A model generated the notes under the pieces. That model saw only the letters and a list, made by a program, of their open reading frames with translations, did no database searches and was not told the origin of the DNA. Position numbers and translations under genes: made by a program. DNA of 32,358 bases from a virus, in IMG/VR virus record IMGVR_UViG_3300025889_000535, positions 1-32,358 of that record, one strand, 5' to 3'. Numbering within the stretch: position 1 is the first letter of the stretch; the number at the start of each line of letters is the position of its first letter. Positions 31,065 through 32,358 of the stretch are shown here, in pieces.

Positions 31065-31242
31065 ATAAATCTCCTAACTTTCTATCTATGTCTCGAAAGA
31101 TAGCATCTAATGTTTCGTCTGAGATCACTGAACTATCGAACTCATGGTATTCAATGAAGTCATCGTTTAAACGCAATCTAATCTTCAACTTAATATCTAA
31201 ATCATAATCTTCTAATTCACTAGCTGTGTATCCACTACTCAT
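31054..31242 (-). CDS. Small protein, unknown function
   Basis: The product has 62 residues from the ATG at 31242. This start is chosen because AAGGAGG lies six bases before it; a start seven codons upstream has no such site and would overlap the Shine-Dalgarno. It begins MSSGYTASELEDYDLDIKLK and continues IRLRLNDDFIEYHEFDSS with a C-terminal helix. It overlaps its upstream neighbour by eight bases. A GTTTAAAC copy at 31165 codes Arg-Leu-Asn. Unknown function. Confidence 0.66.
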   Translation of the reverse strand: MSSGYTASELEDYDLDIKLKIRLRLNDDFIEYHEFDSSVISDETLDAIFRDIDRKLGDLYGQ

Positions 31243-31423
31243 GAGCAACCTCCTTTTCATCAAGTTCTATACTATCTATATCGACTGTTGCATCATAACA
31301 CTCAGCCGAATCCCAATCAGTTTCGTTACGATTAAACATTTCTCTTACCTCTTTCTCGTTATCAGCTTCTACCTCAACGACATGATATAAAGTTTCTATC
31401 ATATATAAATTAAATTTAGGCAT
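31235..31423 (-). CDS. Small protein of the beta-beta-alpha early family
   Basis: The product has 62 residues: MPKFNLYMIETLYHVVEVEA, then the helix DNEKEVREMFNRNE and an acidic end. The VVEVEADNEKE core resembles those at 30274 (VEVEAFDEEE) and 31426 (IEVNADNEDD), which suggests three diverged copies of one gene. Its ATG uses the last base of a GTTTAAAC-ATG junction: the previous gene ends in the TAA of that palindrome (31424-31431). GGAGG lies about 10 bases before the ATG. Confidence 0.7.
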   Translation of the reverse strand: MPKFNLYMIETLYHVVEVEADNEKEVREMFNRNETDWDSAECYDATVDIDSIELDEKEVAHE

Positions 31424-31425
31424 GT

Positions 31426-31635
31426 TTAAACAACCTCCTCTATGTAATCTAAATTATATTCATCACAATAACCTGTCTCTATTCTGAAGTCATCACCTCG
31501 TAATGCCTCATTAATCTTGTCATCGTAATCCCCTTGTTTGATACCCTCAATAGCATCATCTTCATTGTCTGCGTTTACCTCGATTGTTACTTGCTTTGAA
31601 AAGTAAACGTTTACATCTGCTTTGAACTTAGCCAT
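31426..31635 (-). CDS. Small protein of the beta-beta-alpha early family
   Basis: The product has 69 residues: MAKFKADVNVYFSKQVTIEV, then NADNEDDAIEGIKQGDYDD and DDFRIETGYCDEYNLDYI. The order strand, strand ending IEVNADNEDDA, helix matches the proteins at 30274 and 31235. Its stop codon is the TAA within a GTTTAAAC copy. AAGGAGAAAGG precedes the ATG. DpnD/PcfM-like proteins of similar form are of unknown function; some small phage proteins of this size inhibit host enzymes, but there is nothing here to show that. Confidence 0.7.
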   Translation of the reverse strand: MAKFKADVNVYFSKQVTIEVNADNEDDAIEGIKQGDYDDKINEALRGDDFRIETGYCDEYNLDYIEEVV

Positions 31636-31646
31636 AACCTTTCTCC

Positions 31647-31907
31647 TTAAATTACAGGTAGCACCTGTGGTTCACCACTAATAGCTAAAGCACCACCTCC
31701 GTTACCCTCGTCATCACGTTGTGGCACAACCCAACTCCCATCATCAAAAAACAAAATGATTGATCGTTCATACCAACCCATCTTGTCAGCCTCATCCTGT
31801 GTCATATATCTTGCCTCTTTGATTGTCCTACCCACTAAAGCTTTTCTAGCTAAGTCATTCCAATAGGCTCGTGTATCATCTTCTGTTTTAAATAATCTCT
31901 CAGGCAT
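31647..31907 (-). CDS. Conserved small phage protein, unknown function
   Basis: The product has 86 residues: LVGRTIKEARYMTQDEADKM, then GWYERSIILFFDDGSWVVPQ and RDDEGNGGGAL. The pattern GRTI..ARYMT..EA..MGW..R...L.FDDG....P..DDEGN.GGAL is one I recognise as widespread in phages of many hosts, annotated as hypothetical. It is likely a compact beta-rich fold. It overlaps the upstream gene by eight bases, and AAGGAGAAA precedes the ATG. Confidence 0.76.
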   Translation of the reverse strand: MPERLFKTEDDTRAYWNDLARKALVGRTIKEARYMTQDEADKMGWYERSIILFFDDGSWVVPQRDDEGNGGGALAISGEPQVLPVI

Positions 31908-32322
31908 AACTTTTCTCCTTGTAGTTTGGATTTCTATTTAATAGTTCCATGTAATCATTGTATGTATAATCTGAAACTGTTTCGTCCAAGTCATTCCACA
32001 AAATAATATCAGCATAACCAAGCAACCAATATGTTTTACCCTTGTATGTCATCTTGTGCCTTTCCTCACTGTCTTTATCAAACATATTCTTTGTTGCTTT
32101 CTTTGTTGACCAAAAAGCTAAGGTGCTACCATCAACTGATTCGACTGCTTCCTTGATCTGTTTAAACGACCTCGACTTACTTACCACCCATTCCATAGAG
32201 TCATTAACTGATATATAAATATCGTTATAACTCAATGCGTTAAGAACTAAACCTTTCCATGATAGTCCTGAATTATCAGGATTCTCATAGGTGTCAAAAA
32301 CTTCTTGTAAACTTAATTTCAT
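31900..32322 (-). CDS. Early-region protein, unknown function
   Basis: The product has 140 residues: MKLSLQEVFDTYENPDNSGL, SWKGLVLNALSYNDIYISVN, then KGKTYWLLGYADIILWNDLD and a C-terminal Tyr/Asn-rich end. No known motif is visible. It is the first complete gene of the minus-strand operon in the window, with a good Shine-Dalgarno AAGGAG six to seven bases before the ATG. The 36 bases to the window edge hold only this leader. A GTTTAAAC copy at 32160 codes Phe-Lys with TCG before it. Confidence 0.68.
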   Translation of the reverse strand: MKLSLQEVFDTYENPDNSGLSWKGLVLNALSYNDIYISVNDSMEWVVSKSRSFKQIKEAVESVDGSTLAFWSTKKATKNMFDKDSEERHKMTYKGKTYWLLGYADIILWNDLDETVSDYTYNDYMELLNRNPNYKEKSYA

Positions 32323-32358
32323 AATTTCTCCTTCGTTAGCGAGTATCTACTGCTTACC

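Larger units (their letters stand above)
19197..32167. repeat. Dispersed GTTTAAAC palindrome, 16 copies in the right half
   Basis: First bases of the copies: 19197, 21271, 22482, 23602, 23937, 24405, 24862, 25889, 27255, 28815, 29376, 29771, 30739, 31165, 31424, 32160. All 16 are preceded by C or T and 14 are followed by A or G, giving YGTTTAAACR. Only two more copies were found in the left half (13213, 14095). About one copy would be expected by base composition in the whole window. Copies fall in three codon settings (Phe-Lys, Leu-Asn and stop) and once in intergenic DNA, so protein sequence does not explain them. Confidence 0.88.

Noticed and set aside
19197-32167. CRISPR array or transposon ends as explanation for the GTTTAAAC copies
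   Set aside because: Spacing varies from about 260 to over 2000 bases, the repeat is only 8-10 bases, and genes run through it; no spacers, inverted ends or transposase are present.
1-32358. tRNA genes, integrase, attachment sites
   Set aside because: No cloverleaf, tyrosine or serine recombinase motif or duplicated core was recognised by eye; a tRNA search program was not available.

Overview
The window is most of the genome of a short-tailed (podovirus-type, T7-like) phage. It is visibly AT-rich and reads like phages of small-genome marine Proteobacteria. The virion genes form a complete T7-style morphogenesis series. The replication genes are a split T7-type set: primase, helicase, DNA polymerase, SSB, exonuclease and endonuclease I. 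A B12-dependent class II ribonucleotide reductase is present. No phage RNA polymerase, integrase, tail-spike/fibre of T7 gp17 type, holin or dedicated endolysin is visible here, so transcription probably relies on host RNA polymerase. Three sigma70-like promoters can be read directly and a fourth is weaker.

Layout. Positions 1-19302 are entirely plus strand: end of a basic protein, terminase large subunit, portal, a small protein, scaffold, major capsid protein, decoration protein, a TTCG-loop terminator, head fibre, tail tube A, three small proteins, tail tube B, internal virion proteins (gp13-, gp14-, gp16- and gp15-like, with a lytic transglycosylase domain at the C-terminus of the last), then a conserved phage domain that seems frame-shifted from its upstream coding, and a 40-residue protein. 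The strands converge near 19.2-19.45 kb. Positions 19214-32322 are minus strand. Read in transcription order from the right end, this half holds about a dozen small early-type proteins, primase, helicase, a zinc-ribbon protein, DNA polymerase in two pieces with two small related genes between them, SSB, 5'-3' exonuclease, endonuclease I, a metallophosphoesterase, small proteins, ribonucleotide reductase, a SLOG-fold protein and a final small protein. Genes overlap by 1 to 30 bases almost throughout.

The most striking element is a 23-codon gene at 29467-29538. It is the only plus-strand gene in the minus-strand half, with its own extended -10 promoter, leader hairpin and Shine-Dalgarno. It encodes a near-canonical PqqA, the peptide precursor of the redox cofactor pyrroloquinoline quinone (PQQ), with the crosslinked Glu15 and Tyr19 in place. 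This points to a host that makes PQQ, for example a marine methylotroph of the OM43/Methylophilales type (inference), and to a phage that supplements cofactor supply during infection.

The second unusual element is the palindrome GTTTAAAC. I count 16 copies in the 13 kb minus-strand half and only 2 in the 19 kb left half. Copies fall in different codon frames, in stop codons, in the spacer of a perfect consensus promoter and at about -41.5 of the pqqA promoter. A one-mismatch version lies in the spacer of the capsid promoter. This suggests a phage-wide DNA-level signal. Other points of interest are a 105-base tract with no G or C inside the helicase gene (candidate origin), a lysine-rich small protein whose N-terminus copies that of the major capsid protein, and the split polymerase.
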